46,564 bases of DNA from Hydrogenophaga sp. (GTDB lineage: Bacteria; Pseudomonadota; Gammaproteobacteria; Burkholderiales; Burkholderiaceae_C), in the NCBI RefSeq assembly GCF_018780075.1, contig NZ_JADMKB010000029.1:1-46564 (forward strand), written 5' to 3'. Every line of letters begins with the position of its first letter. Position 1 is the first letter of the stretch. The notes beneath the pieces were generated by a model that saw nothing but the letters and a program-made list of their open reading frames with translations, was not told the origin of the DNA and did no database searches. Of the stretch, positions 26,680 to 38,532 are shown piece after piece. The position numbers and the translations under genes are program-made.

Positions 26680-27807
26680 ATGACCACCACCCAGTTCCAG
26701 GTCCGCAAGGACCGGCTCGACACCACGCGGACCGTGACCTTGCCGGAGGCGCCCCTCTCCGACGGACAGGTGCGGGTGCGCATCGAGCAGTTCGCCTACA
26801 CGTCCAACAACATCACCTACGCCGCGTTCGGCGAGGCCATGGACTACTGGCGGTTTTTCCCGGTGCTGCCGCAGGCCGACGACGCCCCCTGGGGCATCGT
26901 GCCGGTCTGGGGGTTCGGCGTGGTGGTCGAAACGACATGCGCCGGGGTGGCCGAAGGTGAGCGCCTGTATGGCTACTGGCCCATGGCCTCGGACGCCGTG
27001 CTGCAGCCCGCGCGCGTCTCGCCCGAGGGCTTCTTGGACGGCGCACCGCACCGCGCGGCGCTGCACCCGGTCTACAACCACTGCCTGCGCTGCGCCGTCG
27101 ACCCGCTGCACGACCCCGCCAACGAGCCGCTGCAAGCGCTGCTCCGGCCCCTGTTCCTCACCGCCTGGCTGATCGACGACTTCCTGGCCGACAACGCCTT
27201 CTTCGGCACGGGCCAGCAGGGCCGACGCGGCGTGATGCTGCTCTCGTCGGCCAGCAGCAAGACGGCGTACGCCACCGCGGCCCAGCTGGCCCACCGACCG
27301 GACGTGGAGGTGGTCGGCCTGACCTCGGCGGCCAACGTGGCGTTCTGCGAGAGCCTGGGGGTGTACAGCCGCGTGCTCACCTACGACCAGCTCGAGACCC
27401 TGCCCAGCGACACGCCCTGCGTGTACGTCGACTTCGCGGGCAACGGCGCACTGCGCAAGGCCATCCACGGCCGGTTCACGGCGCTCGCCCACAGCTGCTC
27501 CATCGGCGGCACCCACGTCGACCAGCTGGCCGGCGCACGCGACCTGCCCGGGCCGCGCCCGGTGCTGTTCTTTGCGCCGGCACAAGCCAAGAAACGCCAT
27601 GCCGACTGGGGTGCCACCGGGTTCAACGAGCGCATGGCGCGCGCCTGGCATGCGTTCATCCAGCAGGTGAACCAGCCTTCGGCACCCTGGTTGGTGGTGC
27701 AGCACCACCGCGGGCCCGAGGCGGTGCAGGCGGCCCACGCCCTGGTGCTCGGCGGGCGCGGCGACCCGCGCCTGGGCCACGTGTTGTCGCTGTCGGACGG
27801 CGTTTAG
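26680..27807 (+). CDS. DUF2855 family protein
   Basis: The 375-residue protein starts with [19 protein letters not shown] and contains [37 protein letters not shown] and [14 protein letters not shown]. This pattern is that of DUF2855, distantly like the zinc-independent medium-chain dehydrogenase/reductase fold, with the SSASSKTA stretch where a nucleotide-binding loop would lie. No reaction is known. Its 135-bp upstream spacer is shared with the divergent proA. It is convergent with creA (6-bp gap). Confidence 0.85.
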   Translation: MTTTQFQVRKDRLDTTRTVTLPEAPLSDGQVRVRIEQFAYTSNNITYAAFGEAMDYWRFFPVLPQADDAPWGIVPVWGFGVVVETTCAGVAEGERLYGYWPMASDAVLQPARVSPEGFLDGAPHRAALHPVYNHCLRCAVDPLHDPANEPLQALLRPLFLTAWLIDDFLADNAFFGTGQQGRRGVMLLSSASSKTAYATAAQLAHRPDVEVVGLTSAANVAFCESLGVYSRVLTYDQLETLPSDTPCVYVDFAGNGALRKAIHGRFTALAHSCSIGGTHVDQLAGARDLPGPRPVLFFAPAQAKKRHADWGATGFNERMARAWHAFIQQVNQPSAPWLVVQHHRGPEAVQAAHALVLGGRGDPRLGHVLSLSDGV

Positions 27808-27813
27808 GCCCCT

Positions 27814-28770
<957 letters not shown>

Positions 28771-28776
<6 letters not shown>

Positions 28777-28911
28777 CGCACCATCACGGACATCGCGTTT
28801 TCATGGGGGTTCAACAATGGCGCCCATTTCAGTCGCGTGTTCCGAGAACACGCCGGTCTTTCGCCCAGCGATTTCCGGGACACCGCGCTGCGCCAGTCGG
28901 CAGCGGTCTGA
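28771..28911 (+). pseudogene. C-terminal remnant of an AraC-family regulator
   Basis: The plus-strand frame reads QRTITDIAFSWGFNNGAHFS then RVFREHAGLSPSDFRDTALR and ends at a TGA (28909-28911). This is the second helix-turn-helix of AraC-type regulators; the rest of the protein is absent. It overlaps the LivG-like remnant slightly, marking a junction near 28771-28790, and stops one base before the holA stop codon. Confidence 0.78.
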
Positions 28912-28912
28912 T

Positions 28913-29965
28913 TCAGCGCAGCGCGCAGGCCTGCGCCACCCGCAGCGCCATGCGGTGCAGCGCGTCCCACGGGTCGGCCGGCCAGTCGGGCTGCTTGAGG
29001 CCCTTGACGATACCGTCCACCGTGTGCGCGTCCTGCAGCCACTGGGCCAGCTGGGCGGGCCGGATCAGCGGCAGCGCGCGCTCCATCAGCTTTTCCTTCA
29101 GGCCCCAGACGCGGTTCTCGCGCAGCGCCATCGGCAGCGGGCGGCCCGCGTCCATCGCGTTGCGGATGCGGTTGAGCGTGCGGATGTCTTCGGCCAGCGC
29201 CCAGTGCACCAGCACGGCGGCCTCGCCCTCGGCCTGCAACCCGTCGAGCATGCGCTGCACGCGCAGCACCTGGCCGCCCAGCACGGCTTCGGCCAGCTTG
29301 AACGGCGTGTAGCGCGCGACGTTGAGCACCGCGTTTTCCACCTGCTCCAGCGACAGCTCGCCGGCCGGGTACAGCAGGCCGAGCTTCTGGATTTCCTGGT
29401 GCGCGGCCAGCAGGTTGCCCTCGACGCGGTCGGCAAAGAACTGCAGCGTGCGCTGGCCTTCTTCCCCCGCTGCGACGCGCTGACCCTGCTGCTGCAGGCG
29501 CTGCGCGATCCAGGCCGGCAGCGCCTGGCGCTCGACCGGGTCCACCTTCACCGTCACGCCGAAGCTGTCCAGCGCGGCAAACCAGGCACCCTTCTGGGTG
29601 GCAGCGTCCAGGCGCGGCAGCAGCACCAGGGTGAGCGTGCTGTCGTTGTCGCGTGCGGCTTCGGCCAGCTGCTGCAACACCTGTGAGCCGTCCTTGCCGG
29701 GCTTGCCCGAGGGCACCCGGATTTCGATCAGTTGTTTGTCGGCGAACAGGCTCATGGAGCCGCCACTGGCGAGCACCTCGCTCCAGTCGAAGTGCGCCCC
29801 GGCCACCGTGTGCACGGTGCGCTCGGTGTAGCCCTGTTCGCGTGCAACGGCGCGGATGGCGTCGGCCGCTTCCTGGATCAGCAGCGGCTCATCGCCGTGC
29901 AGGGTGTAGAGGGACTTGAGCCCCCGCTGCAGTTGCCCGGCCAGCTGCGGGGCGGCCACCTGCAT
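28913..29965 (-). CDS. holA: DNA polymerase III subunit delta
   Basis: The 350-residue clamp-loader subunit opens the beta sliding clamp. Recognisable pieces are LYTLHGDEPLLIQEAADAIR at the N-terminus, NDSTLTLVLLPRLDAATQK, and FFADRVEGNLLAAHQEIQKLGLL followed by the helical C-terminal collar. Length is normal. It follows lptE with a 4-bp gap, as in other proteobacteria (leuS-lptE-holA). Its 3' end abuts the decayed region. Confidence 0.95.
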   Translation of the reverse strand: MQVAAPQLAGQLQRGLKSLYTLHGDEPLLIQEAADAIRAVAREQGYTERTVHTVAGAHFDWSEVLASGGSMSLFADKQLIEIRVPSGKPGKDGSQVLQQLAEAARDNDSTLTLVLLPRLDAATQKGAWFAALDSFGVTVKVDPVERQALPAWIAQRLQQQGQRVAAGEEGQRTLQFFADRVEGNLLAAHQEIQKLGLLYPAGELSLEQVENAVLNVARYTPFKLAEAVLGGQVLRVQRMLDGLQAEGEAAVLVHWALAEDIRTLNRIRNAMDAGRPLPMALRENRVWGLKEKLMERALPLIRPAQLAQWLQDAHTVDGIVKGLKQPDWPADPWDALHRMALRVAQACALR

Positions 29966-29969
29966 GGCC

Positions 29970-30563
29970 TCAGAGCGATTTGACGGCGGCCAGGCGGCGC
30001 AGCACCTGCTGCGCGATGTCGCCTTCCATGTCGTGGAACATGGTGTTCTCTTCGGCCGCCTTGGCCAGCGCGGCGGTTTCCGTGAAGCTGATGTCGCGCT
30101 CCAGCAGCAGCTCGGTGTCGTCGATCAGGACCTTGCCCGCCACCGTGCTCAGGCGGAAGCGGAAACGCACGCGCAGCGTCAGCTCCCGCACCTGGCCCGA
30201 ATCGGTCTGACCCGACACCACGCGCTCGTGATGGTCACGGGCCACATGCAACACCACCTGCACGGGCACCGCGGCGGTGGTGGTCTGCGCGGCTTTGGAG
30301 GCGTTGGCCACCTGGATGCCAACGGACACCATCGCCTGCTGGAGGGCCCGGGACACCTGCGTGTTCTCGAACCCGGTCACCAACACCGACTCAAACGCAA
30401 ACTTGGGCGCCTGGCGCAAGGCAAAACCGCACCCCCCCAGGCCGGCGGTCGCGAGCAGCGCACCCGCGCTGGCCAGCGCCCTCAGCGCCACGCGCCGCCC
30501 GGACAAGGAAGGCTCCGGCGTCTCGCAGGAGGACTGGGGGGCGAAGGGGGTGTTGGGTTTCAT
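29970..30563 (-). CDS. lptE: LPS-assembly lipoprotein LptE
   Basis: This 197-residue outer-membrane lipoprotein plugs the LptD barrel for LPS export. The lipobox LGGC places the lipidated Cys at 45, followed by GFALR, the common LptE start. The signal is preceded by an unusually long polar N-terminus (about 22 residues) and an SGRRVALRAL stretch, so the true start may lie further in; the ATG used is the only one before the lipobox. It is downstream of leuS by 10 bp. Confidence 0.92.
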   Translation of the reverse strand: MKPNTPFAPQSSCETPEPSLSGRRVALRALASAGALLATAGLGGCGFALRQAPKFAFESVLVTGFENTQVSRALQQAMVSVGIQVANASKAAQTTTAAVPVQVVLHVARDHHERVVSGQTDSGQVRELTLRVRFRFRLSTVAGKVLIDDTELLLERDISFTETAALAKAAEENTMFHDMEGDIAQQVLRRLAAVKSL

Positions 30564-30573
30564 GACGCGACTT

Positions 30574-33252
30574 TTATACCACCACGTTGACCAGACGGCC
30601 CGGCACCACCACCACCTTTTTGGGCGCGGCGCCGTTGGCCTGTTTGACAAAGGCTTCGCTGGCCAGCGCCGCTGCTTCGATGGCGGCCTTGTCCGCGCCG
30701 GCGGGCACGGTGACGCTGCCACGCAGCTTGCCGTTGATCTGCAGCATGAGCTCAATCTCGTCGCGCTGCAGCGCGGTCTCGTCGGCCTGCGGCCAGGGTG
30801 CGTCGAGCAGCTCGCCCGCCGTGGCAGCGTAGCCGAGTTCGACCCACAGGCTGTGCGCGATGTGCGGTGTGGCCGGGTAGATGCAGCGCAGCAGCATGCC
30901 GAAGCCTTCGGCCAGCGCGGCGTTGTCGCCTGCACTGCCGTCGCCCTTGAAGTCGTCCAGGGCATTGAGCATCTTCATCGCGCCCGAGACCACGGTGTTG
31001 TATTGCATGCGCTGGTAGTCGTAGTCCACCTGCTTGAGCACGGTGTGCACTTCCAGGCGCAGCGCCTTGGCCGCCTTGGACAGCGTCTGCGTGCCCAAGC
31101 TGGCCGCGAGCGCGCCCAGGCCCGCCGTGGCCGAGAGCTTGTTGCCAAAGCCCCAGACGCGCCGCAGGAAGCGGTAGCTGCCTTCCACCGCCGCGTCGTT
31201 CCACTCCAGCGTGGCTTCGGGCGGCGCGGTGAACATGGTGTACAGGCGCGCGGTGTCGGCGCCGTACTTCTCGATCAGGTCCTGCGGGTCGACGCCGTTG
31301 TTCTTGGACTTGGACATGGTGCCCACGCCCTCGTAGTCGATGGCCGTGCCCACCGGCAAATCGCCCACCGCCTTGATCAGCTTGGCGCCGATGACCTTGC
31401 CGGCCTCGTCGAACACGTGTTCCACGTCCTGCGGCCAGAAGTAGTCCTTGCCGCCCTTCTCGGTGCGGCGCGAGTAGATGTGGTTAAGCACCATGCCCTG
31501 GGTCAGCAGCTTGCTGAAGGGCTCGTCCACCTTCACCAGGCCGAGATCGCGCATGACCTTGGTCCAGAAGCGCGCGTACAGCAGGTGCAGGATGGCGTGT
31601 TCGATGCCGCCGATGTACTGGTCCATCGGCATCCAGTAGTCCGCGCCCTCGGCCACCATCTTGTCGTTGTTCTTCGGGTCGCAGTAGCGCATGAAGTACC
31701 AGGACGAATCCACGAAGGTGTCCATGGTGTCGGTCTCGCGCCGCGCCGCTTGGCCGCAGATGGGGCAGGTGACGCCGGCATGGAAGCCCTCGTGTTTGTG
31801 CAGCGGGTTGCCCGAGCCGTCGGGGATGCAGTCCTGCGGCAACACCACCGGCAGGTCTTTCTCGGGCACCGGCACCGCGCCGTGTTCGGCGCAATGGATG
31901 ATGGGGATGGGCGTGCCCCAGTAGCGCTGGCGGCTGATGCCCCAGTCGCGCAGGCGGAAGGTGGTTTTCTTCTCGCCCAGACCCTTGTCGGCCAGCAGTT
32001 CGGCCACCTTGTCCACGGCAGCCTTCTGGTTCAGACCGTTCAGCACGCCGGAGTTCACGCACACACAGCGCTGCTTGTCGCCGTACCAGTCGGCCCAGGC
32101 GGTGGTGCTGAAGGTCTCGCCCTCCACCGCCACCACCTGCTGGATCTTCAGGTCGTATTTCAGCGCGAACGCGAAATCACGCTCGTCGTGCGCCGGCACG
32201 CCCATCACCGCGCCGTCGCCGTAGCTCATGAGCACGTAGTTGCCAACCCAGACCTCGACCTGGGCGCCGGTCAGCGGGTGCGTGACGAACAGGCTGGTGG
32301 CCATGCCCTTCTTCTCCTGCGTGGCGAGTTCGGCTTCGGTGGTGCCACCGGTCTTGCACTCTTCGATGAACGCCGCCAATGCAGGGTTGGTCAAGGCGGC
32401 GTGGTGGGCCAACGGGTGCTCCGCGGCCACGGCGCAGAAGGTCACGCCCATGATGGTGTCGGCGCGCGTGGTGAACACGTACATCTTGCCGTCGCCGATC
32501 AGTGCGCCATCAGCGCCTTTGATGGTGTGTGGGAACGCGAAGCGCACGCCCTCGCTCTTGCCGATCCAGTTTTCCTGCATCAGGCGGACCTTGTCGGGCC
32601 AGCCATTGAGGGTCGCCTTGGGGGTGCCCAGTTGCACGTGATCGAGCAGTTCGTCGGCGTACGAGGTGATGTTCAGGTAGTAACCGGGAATCTCGCGTTT
32701 TTCCACCGTGGCGCCGGTGCGCCAGCCTTTGCCGTCGATCACCTGTTCGTTGGCCAGCACGGTCTGGTCCACCGGGTCCCAGTTGACGATCTGGGTCTTG
32801 CGGTAGGCGATGCCTTTTTCCAGCATCTTCAGGAACAGCCACTGGTTCCACTTGTAATAGCTCGGGTCGCAGGTCGCGACCTCGCGGCTCCAGTCGATGG
32901 CCAGCCCCATGGCCTGCATCTGCTGCTTCATGTAGGCGATGTTTTCGTAGGTCCACTTGGCCGGTGGCACGCCGTTTTTCAGCGCCGCGTTTTCGGCCGG
33001 CAGGCCGAAGGCGTCCCAACCCATGGGCATCAACACGTTGTGACCGTTCATGCGCAGGTAGCGCGTGAGCATGTCGTTGATGGTGTAGTTGCGCACGTGG
33101 CCCATGTGCAGCTTGCCGCTGGGGTAGGGCAGCATGGAGCAGGCGTAGAACTTCTTCTTGCCGGCGACCTCGGTCACGCGGTAGGCGTCGTTGGCGTTCC
33201 AGTGGGCGTGCGCGGCGCGCTCGACATCCTTGTGGGCGTATTTTTCTTGCAT
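30574..33252 (-). CDS. leuS: Leucyl-tRNA synthetase
   Basis: This 892-residue class I synthetase charges tRNA-Leu. It has a HIGH motif as HMGH at 49-52 ([15 protein letters not shown]), a CP1 editing domain in the middle, zinc-type cysteines (VTCPICGQ), and KMSKS as TMSKSKNN near 645, with an anticodon-binding domain after it. Its start [11 protein letters not shown] is standard. A 104-bp gap separates it from exbD and may hold a promoter; none is clear. Confidence 0.98.
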   Translation of the reverse strand: MQEKYAHKDVERAAHAHWNANDAYRVTEVAGKKKFYACSMLPYPSGKLHMGHVRNYTINDMLTRYLRMNGHNVLMPMGWDAFGLPAENAALKNGVPPAKWTYENIAYMKQQMQAMGLAIDWSREVATCDPSYYKWNQWLFLKMLEKGIAYRKTQIVNWDPVDQTVLANEQVIDGKGWRTGATVEKREIPGYYLNITSYADELLDHVQLGTPKATLNGWPDKVRLMQENWIGKSEGVRFAFPHTIKGADGALIGDGKMYVFTTRADTIMGVTFCAVAAEHPLAHHAALTNPALAAFIEECKTGGTTEAELATQEKKGMATSLFVTHPLTGAQVEVWVGNYVLMSYGDGAVMGVPAHDERDFAFALKYDLKIQQVVAVEGETFSTTAWADWYGDKQRCVCVNSGVLNGLNQKAAVDKVAELLADKGLGEKKTTFRLRDWGISRQRYWGTPIPIIHCAEHGAVPVPEKDLPVVLPQDCIPDGSGNPLHKHEGFHAGVTCPICGQAARRETDTMDTFVDSSWYFMRYCDPKNNDKMVAEGADYWMPMDQYIGGIEHAILHLLYARFWTKVMRDLGLVKVDEPFSKLLTQGMVLNHIYSRRTEKGGKDYFWPQDVEHVFDEAGKVIGAKLIKAVGDLPVGTAIDYEGVGTMSKSKNNGVDPQDLIEKYGADTARLYTMFTAPPEATLEWNDAAVEGSYRFLRRVWGFGNKLSATAGLGALAASLGTQTLSKAAKALRLEVHTVLKQVDYDYQRMQYNTVVSGAMKMLNALDDFKGDGSAGDNAALAEGFGMLLRCIYPATPHIAHSLWVELGYAATAGELLDAPWPQADETALQRDEIELMLQINGKLRGSVTVPAGADKAAIEAAALASEAFVKQANGAAPKKVVVVPGRLVNVVV

Positions 33253-33356
33253 GAACCAGGGACCGGACCGGGCCGGTGAATGAAAGGGGCAGCTCGCTGC
33301 GTAGCCCCCGATTTTAGGGCTTGGGGCGCCCTGCCTCCGCTGCAGGCAACCAGCGC

Positions 33357-33809
33357 TCAGCGTGTCGGCGCCGGCGCGGTGGTCGCACCCGTGGCCGGAT
33401 CGGCCACAAAGCCGATGCGCGACAGGCCCACGCTCTGGGCCAGACCGATCAGCTGCACCACGCGACCATAGGGCACGGCCGTGTCGGCGCGCAGCTGCAA
33501 CTCGGTCTCGGGGTCGCGCTGCGCGGTTTGCGTCAGGCGCTGCTTCAGGGTGGCGGCGTCGACCGGCTGCTCGTCCCAGAACACCTGCCCCTGGGGGTCC
33601 ACGCTGATCGAGATGAACGCCTCGGGTTCGGCCGATGCGGCCACCGGTTCGCTGGCTTTGGGCAACTCCAGCTCCAGACGGCTGGACATGAGGGGCGCCG
33701 TGATGATGAAGATCACCAGCAGCACCAGCATCACGTCGACCAGCGGCGTGACGTTGATGTCGCTCATCGGCTCGGACCGGGCGGGCTTTTCCAGTCGGCC
33801 GAAGCTCAT
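33357..33809 (-). CDS. exbD: ExbD/TolR family biopolymer transport protein
   Basis: The 150-residue protein has one membrane helix (about 22-40) carrying the key protonatable Asp25 in [16 protein letters not shown], then a periplasmic domain and a Pro/Ala/Thr-rich tail. With ExbB it uses the proton gradient to energise TonB- or TolA-type partners. No tonB or tolA gene is adjacent, so ExbD and TolR cannot be separated with certainty. Its ATG overlaps the exbB stop. Confidence 0.9.
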   Translation of the reverse strand: MSFGRLEKPARSEPMSDINVTPLVDVMLVLLVIFIITAPLMSSRLELELPKASEPVAASAEPEAFISISVDPQGQVFWDEQPVDAATLKQRLTQTAQRDPETELQLRADTAVPYGRVVQLIGLAQSVGLSRIGFVADPATGATTAPAPTR

Positions 33810-34468
33810 CTCGGGGCCTCGCTGTGAACGAGCAGCTCGCGCAGATCGCGGGCAAAGCCTTCCAGATCGGCCTCGATGCGCCCAATCTGGCGACCCAGCA
33901 CGTTGTAGGCCAGCACCGCGGGAATGGCCACCGCCAGACCGGCGGCCGTCATGACCAGCGCCTCGCCCACCGGGCCAGACACCTGCTCAATGCGGAATTT
34001 GCCATCCACCCCAATGGCCGTGAGCGCGTTGTAGATGCCCCAGACCGTGCCCAACAGGCCCACGAACGGGGCCGTGGAACCCACGGTGGCCAACAACACC
34101 TGCCCGTATTGAAGGCGGTGCAACACACGGTGCAAAGCGTCGCGCAGCACACGGGTGAGCTGCTGCGAGCGGTCGCCGGCGGCGGCGAGGGTTTGCGGCG
34201 CGGCCTGCTCGATGGTGCGGGCGGCTTCCAGCAGCGGCAGCACCAGACGGCGGGAGTCGAAACCGTTCAGGCGCTGCTGGGCTTCATCCAGGTAGCCGGC
34301 CTGCCAGAACGCGGCGGTGGAGGTGTGCACGTCGCGCACCGCGCGGCGCAGCAGCCAGCCCTTCCAGAGAATCACCACCCAGCTCGCGACCGACATGGCC
34401 AGCAGCAGCAAGGCCACGCTGCGGCTGACCGCATCGCCCTGCCAGATGGTTTGCCAGACGCCGCCCAT
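33806..34468 (-). CDS. exbB: MotA/TolQ/ExbB family proton channel
   Basis: The 220-residue inner-membrane protein has three helices (about 17-37, 110-130 and 155-178). The conserved [21 protein letters not shown] and [22 protein letters not shown] lie in the two C-terminal helices. It forms the proton-conducting motor with the coupled exbD gene. Its relation to TolQ rests on context only: no tol-pal genes are nearby. Confidence 0.9.
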   Translation of the reverse strand: MGGVWQTIWQGDAVSRSVALLLLAMSVASWVVILWKGWLLRRAVRDVHTSTAAFWQAGYLDEAQQRLNGFDSRRLVLPLLEAARTIEQAAPQTLAAAGDRSQQLTRVLRDALHRVLHRLQYGQVLLATVGSTAPFVGLLGTVWGIYNALTAIGVDGKFRIEQVSGPVGEALVMTAAGLAVAIPAVLAYNVLGRQIGRIEADLEGFARDLRELLVHSEAPR

Positions 34469-34500
34469 GGATGGATCTCCTGAAAAAAAGGGGTGCTGGC

Positions 34501-35322
34501 TCAGCGCAGGCCGAGCACGTCAAACATGTCGTACAGCCCACTGGACCGGCCGGCCAGGAAGCGCACCGCGCGCAGGCTGCCCTGGGCGTAGGTCGAGCGG
34601 CTGCTGGACTTGTGGGTGATCTCGATGCGCTCGCCGATGCCGGCGAACAACACGGTGTGGTCGCCCACGATGTCGCCACCGCGCACAGTGGCAAAGCCGA
34701 TGGACGACGGATCGCGCTCGCCGGTCACGCCCTCGCGGGCATAGACGGCGCAATCTTTCAGGTCACGGCCCAGCGCACCCGCAATCACCTCGCCCATCTT
34801 CAGGGCGGTACCACTGGGCGCGTCCACCTTGTGGCGGTGGTGCGCCTCGACGATCTCGATGTCGTAGCCGGTGGACAGCGCCTTGGCCGCCATTTCCAGC
34901 AACTTCATCGTCACGTTCACGCCCACGCTCATGTTGGGCGCCATCATGATGGCGATGGATTTGGAGGCCTCGGCGATTTCCGCCTTCTGCGCTTCGGAGA
35001 ATCCGGTTGTGCCGATCACCAGCTTCACGCCGTGCTCCACGCAGGACCGCAGGTGCAGCATCGTGCCTTCGGGACGCGTGAAGTCGATCAGGAACTGGCT
35101 TCCGGACAGGCCCGCGCCCAGGTCGGCCGTGATGGCGACCCCGGCGGCACGACCCGCAAACGCTCCCGCATCAAGCCCAAGGGCCGGGCTGCCGGCGATG
35201 TCGAGCGCGCCGGCCAGCACGCAGTCCCCGCTGCCCTGCACCGCTTCCACCAGCATCTGGCCCATGCGGCCGCTGGCACCGGCCACGCACACGCGGTGCG
35301 GGCTCTGGAGCACCGCGCTCAT
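34501..35322 (-). CDS. dapB: 4-hydroxy-tetrahydrodipicolinate reductase
   Basis: The 273-residue enzyme performs the NAD(P)H-dependent step of lysine/diaminopimelate synthesis. It has Rossmann loop [23 protein letters not shown], and the catalytic signature [16 protein letters not shown]. Length is normal. Its start overlaps the bamE stop by four bases. A second, divergent DapB-like protein occurs at 42328-43014. Confidence 0.97.
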   Translation of the reverse strand: MSAVLQSPHRVCVAGASGRMGQMLVEAVQGSGDCVLAGALDIAGSPALGLDAGAFAGRAAGVAITADLGAGLSGSQFLIDFTRPEGTMLHLRSCVEHGVKLVIGTTGFSEAQKAEIAEASKSIAIMMAPNMSVGVNVTMKLLEMAAKALSTGYDIEIVEAHHRHKVDAPSGTALKMGEVIAGALGRDLKDCAVYAREGVTGERDPSSIGFATVRGGDIVGDHTVLFAGIGERIEITHKSSSRSTYAQGSLRAVRFLAGRSSGLYDMFDVLGLR

Positions 35323-35915
35323 CGCGTGGCTCCCGGGGCTTCCAGTGGTGGGTAGCTGGTGGCCGGGGTGGCGGGCGGCGGAGCGGGCGCCGCGCCAGGA
35401 GCGGCGTTGCGCGACTCGAACGCCTTCAACTGCGCTTCGGTGGCCTCCAGTGCAGGCACCTTGTCGGCTTTGCGGCGGGAGTCCAGTGAAGACACGAACT
35501 CGGACTCGCTGGGCAGTTCGTCAGCCTCGTGGCGTTCCAGCACATCGCCCTTGAAAAACACGGTCAACCTGCGCTGCTGCGGCGCCTGACCTTGGCGTCT
35601 GAAAGTGAACACGTAGTCCCAGCGGTCGGCATGGAACACGCTGGTCAGCAACGGCGAACCCAGCAGACCGCGCACCTGTTCACGGGTCTGGCCCGGTTGC
35701 AGGGCCTTGGCCTGCTCGCGCGTGACGACATTGCCCTGGAGGATGTCGATCCGGTAGGGCGAGATCAACCCACCGGCGCTCGGCAGCTTGTCACGCAGGC
35801 CAGAACATGCGCCCAGACACAGGCACAAGGCAAGCACCAGGGGCGTGCACCGCTGACTCGCGCTCCGATCTGGAGTCGGCCGCAGAGGGGCAGGAAGGGA
35901 GAAAAACTGGCGCAT
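35319..35915 (-). CDS. bamE: Outer membrane protein assembly factor BamE (SmpA/OmlA)
   Basis: The 198-residue lipoprotein has lipobox LGAC with Cys37, then [20 protein letters not shown] and [16 protein letters not shown], the BamE fold signature. It stabilises the BamD/BamA complex. It has a Pro/Ala-rich C-terminal extension compared with E. coli BamE (about 113). An in-frame ATG 15 bases upstream is the alternative start. It is divergent from fur, the arrangement also known in Pseudomonas (omlA-fur). Confidence 0.92.
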   Translation of the reverse strand: MRQFFSLPAPLRPTPDRSASQRCTPLVLALCLCLGACSGLRDKLPSAGGLISPYRIDILQGNVVTREQAKALQPGQTREQVRGLLGSPLLTSVFHADRWDYVFTFRRQGQAPQQRRLTVFFKGDVLERHEADELPSESEFVSSLDSRRKADKVPALEATEAQLKAFESRNAAPGAAPAPPPATPATSYPPLEAPGATR

Positions 35916-35961
35916 GAATGCAACCCACAAAAGGCGCGCTCGACCGCGGTGAGCGGCAGGA

Positions 35962-35995
35962 CATTGCCACGGGCGGCGCGCGCTGGCGATATGAT
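35962..35995 (+). promoter_or_regulatory. Weak fur promoter candidate
   Basis: TATGAT at 35990-35995 is a good -10 candidate for fur. The only -35-like hexamer, TTGCCA at 35964-35969, lies 20 bp away, longer than the usual 16-18. The same 155-bp spacer must also drive bamE on the other strand. Confidence 0.3.
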
Positions 35996-36070
35996 CCGGT
36001 CATTGTAGCCCCGGGGTCCTGAAAGGCTCTGTCCGCAGCCGCGCTGCCCGCCCGCTTCTCCCGCCCGTCC

Positions 36071-36514
36071 ATGACCAATATCGATGAACTCAAAAGCACT
36101 GGGCTGAAGGCCACGCTGCCACGGCTGAAGATCCTTGAGGTGTTCCAGAACGCCAAGCAGCGCCACATGACCGCGGAAGATGTGTACCGGGTGTTGCTGG
36201 ACGAGCACTCCGACATCGGCCTGGCCACCGTCTACCGTGTGCTGATGCAGTTTGAGCAGGCCAGCCTTCTCACGCGCAGCAACTTCGAATCAGGCAAGGC
36301 GGTCTTCGAACTCAACGAAGGCCAGCACCACGATCATTTGGTGTGCCTCGATTGCGGCCGGGTGGAGGAGTTCTTTGATCCCGAGATCGAGAAGCGGCAG
36401 CAACTGATCGCCAAAACCCGCGGCTTCGTGCTGCAGGAACACGCGCTGTCCCTGTACGCCAGCTGCAGCAAACCCGACTGTCCGCACCGCACTTCACCGG
36501 CGTCACAGCGCTGA
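36071..36514 (+). CDS. fur: Ferric uptake regulator
   Basis: This 147-residue Fe2+-dependent repressor has an N-terminal winged helix (about 1-80), the metal-site HHDH at 86-89, and the zinc-site cysteines Cys92, Cys95, Cys132 and Cys137 (CLDC and CSKPDC). Length and the motif [15 protein letters not shown] are typical. It is convergent with hprK with a 16-bp gap; a GCGGCG/CGCCGC hairpin spans the gap. Confidence 0.97.
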   Translation: MTNIDELKSTGLKATLPRLKILEVFQNAKQRHMTAEDVYRVLLDEHSDIGLATVYRVLMQFEQASLLTRSNFESGKAVFELNEGQHHDHLVCLDCGRVEEFFDPEIEKRQQLIAKTRGFVLQEHALSLYASCSKPDCPHRTSPASQR

Positions 36515-36530
36515 GCCCGTCCGCGGCGGA

Positions 36531-37481
36531 TCATTCGCCGCGCAGCATCGCCGCGCGGTGGCGCGCAACAAATTCCTGATAGGTATCGATCCCGCGCAAC
36601 TGCAGGATGGTGTTGCGCACAGCCGCCTCCACCAGCACCGCAATGTTGCGGCCGGCGACCACCTGGATCACCGCCTTGCGCACCGGCACACCCAGCACGT
36701 CCTGGTACAGCGGCTCGTGGGGCATGCGGTCGTAATCACGCTCCATGGTCTCTTTGCGCACGAGGTGCACGATGAGCGAGAGCCGCATCTTGCGGCGCAC
36801 CGCCGTCTCGCCGAAGATCGCCTTGATGTCCAGCAAGCCGATGCCGCGCACCTCCAGCAGGTTTTGCAGCAGCTCCGGGCATCGCCCCTCGATGCTGGTC
36901 TGGTTGATGCGATAGAGGTCCACCGCGTCGTCGGCCACCAGACCGTGGCCACGCGAGATCAGCTCCAGGCCCAGTTCACTTTTGCCCAGACCCGACTCGC
37001 CGGTGATCATCACCCCCATGCCGAGGATGTCCATGAACACGCCGTGCATGGACGAGCGGTCGGCAAAGTGGCGGGACAAATAGGCCCGCAGCACGTCGAT
37101 CACAAAAGCCGCGGGCTCGGGCGTGGCGAACATCGGGATCTGCGCCCGCTCGCACATGGCCATGAGCGCATCGGGCACGGCCTGCGCGTCGGCCACGATG
37201 AGCACCGGCGGTTCCAGCGTCACGATGCGCGCGATGCGTCGGCGGTTGTCGTCTTCGTTGGGACTGGTGAGGTAGGCCATCTCACGCTCACCAAACACCT
37301 GCACGCGGTAAGGGTGGATGTAGTTGAGGTAACCCACCAGGTCGGCACCGGACCGTGCTTCACGGATCGCCACCTCGTCAAAGCGGCGCTCGGAGGCCCC
37401 GAGCCCAGCCACCCACTGCCACTTCAGGGCATCCCGATGGTCCTCAAAGAGAACGTCGGCGCTGACAACGGTGGGTTTCAC
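36531..37481 (-). CDS. hprK: HPr kinase/phosphorylase
   Basis: The 316-residue protein is a bifunctional Ser kinase and phosphorylase of HPr. It has an N-terminal domain to about 130, then Walker [10 protein letters not shown] at 161-169 and the HprK signature [11 protein letters not shown]. It is coupled by a four-base overlap to ptsN, the usual Burkholderiales order, where it belongs to the regulatory nitrogen-type PTS rather than sugar uptake. Confidence 0.96.
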   Translation of the reverse strand: MKPTVVSADVLFEDHRDALKWQWVAGLGASERRFDEVAIREARSGADLVGYLNYIHPYRVQVFGEREMAYLTSPNEDDNRRRIARIVTLEPPVLIVADAQAVPDALMAMCERAQIPMFATPEPAAFVIDVLRAYLSRHFADRSSMHGVFMDILGMGVMITGESGLGKSELGLELISRGHGLVADDAVDLYRINQTSIEGRCPELLQNLLEVRGIGLLDIKAIFGETAVRRKMRLSLIVHLVRKETMERDYDRMPHEPLYQDVLGVPVRKAVIQVVAGRNIAVLVEAAVRNTILQLRGIDTYQEFVARHRAAMLRGE

Positions 37482-37948
37482 GCGGCGGCGTGGGCGGACT
37501 GCCAGCCGGTGATCAGTGTGTGCAGCGCGTCCGCATCGTTCGAGACTTTCATCTGCTCACGCAAAGCGCTGTCGCTGAGCAGCTCGGCAATTTCGGAGAG
37601 GATTTCCAGGTGCTTCTGCGTCGCAGCTTCTGGCACCAGCAAGAAGATCATCAGCTGGACCGGCAGTTCGTCCGGTGCGTCGAAACCGATCGGGCTGGCG
37701 AGCTGGAACACGGCAGCGAGGGGTTGCTTCAAGCCTTTGATGCGGCCGTGCGGGATCGCCACCCCATGGCCCAGACCGGTGGAGCCGAGCCGTTCGCGGG
37801 CAAAAAGGCTGTCGGTGATGAGCGCCCGGTTGAGGCCATGCAGCGTTTCAAACAGCAACCCGGCCTCTTCAAACGCGCGTTTTTTGCTGGTGGCGTCCAC
37901 GGAAACCAGCACCTGCGGAGCGGGCAAAATCACGGATAGTCGGTTCAT
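37478..37948 (-). CDS. ptsN: Nitrogen-type PTS EIIA protein
   Basis: The 156-residue EIIA-Ntr protein has active-site His67 in [11 protein letters not shown]. It accepts phosphate from NPr/HPr and regulates rather than transports. The start [14 protein letters not shown] is the family norm. It has its own upstream spacer: a terminator for hpf, then CATAAT (37970-37975, minus) as a possible -10, so it may be transcribed separately from hpf. Confidence 0.95.
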   Translation of the reverse strand: MNRLSVILPAPQVLVSVDATSKKRAFEEAGLLFETLHGLNRALITDSLFARERLGSTGLGHGVAIPHGRIKGLKQPLAAVFQLASPIGFDAPDELPVQLMIFLLVPEAATQKHLEILSEIAELLSDSALREQMKVSNDADALHTLITGWQSAHAAA

Positions 37949-38007
37949 GTGGGCCTCTTTGGACCGCAAATTATGCCGAGTTGGGCGCCGTTGGCTAGAC
38001 TGCGGGC

Positions 38008-38039
38008 ACAAAAAAGCCGCTTGACTTTACAAGCGGCTT
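38008..38039 (-). terminator. Rho-independent terminator of hpf
   Basis: A perfect 10-bp stem (AAGCCGCTTG at 38014-38023, CAAGCGGCTT at 38030-38039) with a 6-nt loop is followed on the minus strand by a run of six T. It lies 54 bp after the hpf stop and ends transcription before ptsN. Confidence 0.9.
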
Positions 38040-38092
38040 GTTGCATTGCAACATGCTCGGCGGTCATCCCGACAGAGTGACCACCGGGTTGA

Positions 38093-38422
38093 TCACATCA
38101 GGCGCTTGGCCGAGCCGTGATTGTGATCCTGGGCTTTGTCCTTGTAACGCAGCACCTGGCGGTCCAGCTTGTCGGCCAGCTCATCGACCGCGGCATAGAG
38201 GTCGGCGTTGGCGCATTCGGCGAACAGATCCTTGCCTTTCACATGGATGTTGCATTCCGCCTTTTGCCGCATGTCCTTTTCTTTCAGGTTGTCCACCGTC
38301 AGCAGCACCTTGATGTCGACCACCTGGTCAAAGTGGCGTGATATTCGCTCCAGCTTGGTCGTGACGTATCCGCGCAGGGCGGGAGTGACCTCGAGATGGT
38401 GACCGCTGATTGTCAGGTTCAT
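38093..38422 (-). CDS. hpf: Ribosome hibernation promoting factor (short form)
   Basis: The 109-residue protein starts [20 protein letters not shown] and has the beta-alpha-beta fold typical of HPF/YfiA, with a basic, His-rich tail. It binds the 30S subunit and drives 100S ribosome formation in slow growth. A strong AAGGAGG lies before the ATG. rpoN, which usually precedes hpf, is not present; an MFS transporter gene is upstream instead. Confidence 0.95.
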   Translation of the reverse strand: MNLTISGHHLEVTPALRGYVTTKLERISRHFDQVVDIKVLLTVDNLKEKDMRQKAECNIHVKGKDLFAECANADLYAAVDELADKLDRQVLRYKDKAQDHNHGSAKRLM

Positions 38423-38455
38423 AAAAGAGCCTCCTTATGCTCCGGGTTGACACAA

Positions 38456-38484
38456 GCCGCCGGGCGGGTAGACCTCCCGGCGGC
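38456..38484 (-). other. Strong hairpin in the hpf 5' untranslated region
   Basis: A perfect 9-bp stem GCCGCCGGG/CCCGGCGGC with an 11-nt loop lies between the likely promoter and the ribosome-binding site, with no T run after it. It could protect the mRNA or modulate translation; it could also be the end of a transcript from the MFS gene. Confidence 0.5.
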
Positions 38485-38503
38485 CACGGGGATGTCTGGA
38501 CCC

Positions 38504-38532
38504 ACTATGCCCATGAAAGAGCAGCGGCGCAA
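38504..38532 (-). promoter_or_regulatory. Sigma-70-type promoter candidate for hpf
   Basis: On the minus strand TTGCGC (38527-38532) and CATAGT (38504-38509) are separated by 17 bp, giving a start about 75 bases upstream of the hpf ATG. Confidence 0.45.

Noticed and set aside
30277..33279. 1000-codon open frame on the plus strand opposite lptE and leuS
   Set aside because: Arises from codon bias of leuS on the other strand; no recognisable family, composition typical of antisense frames.
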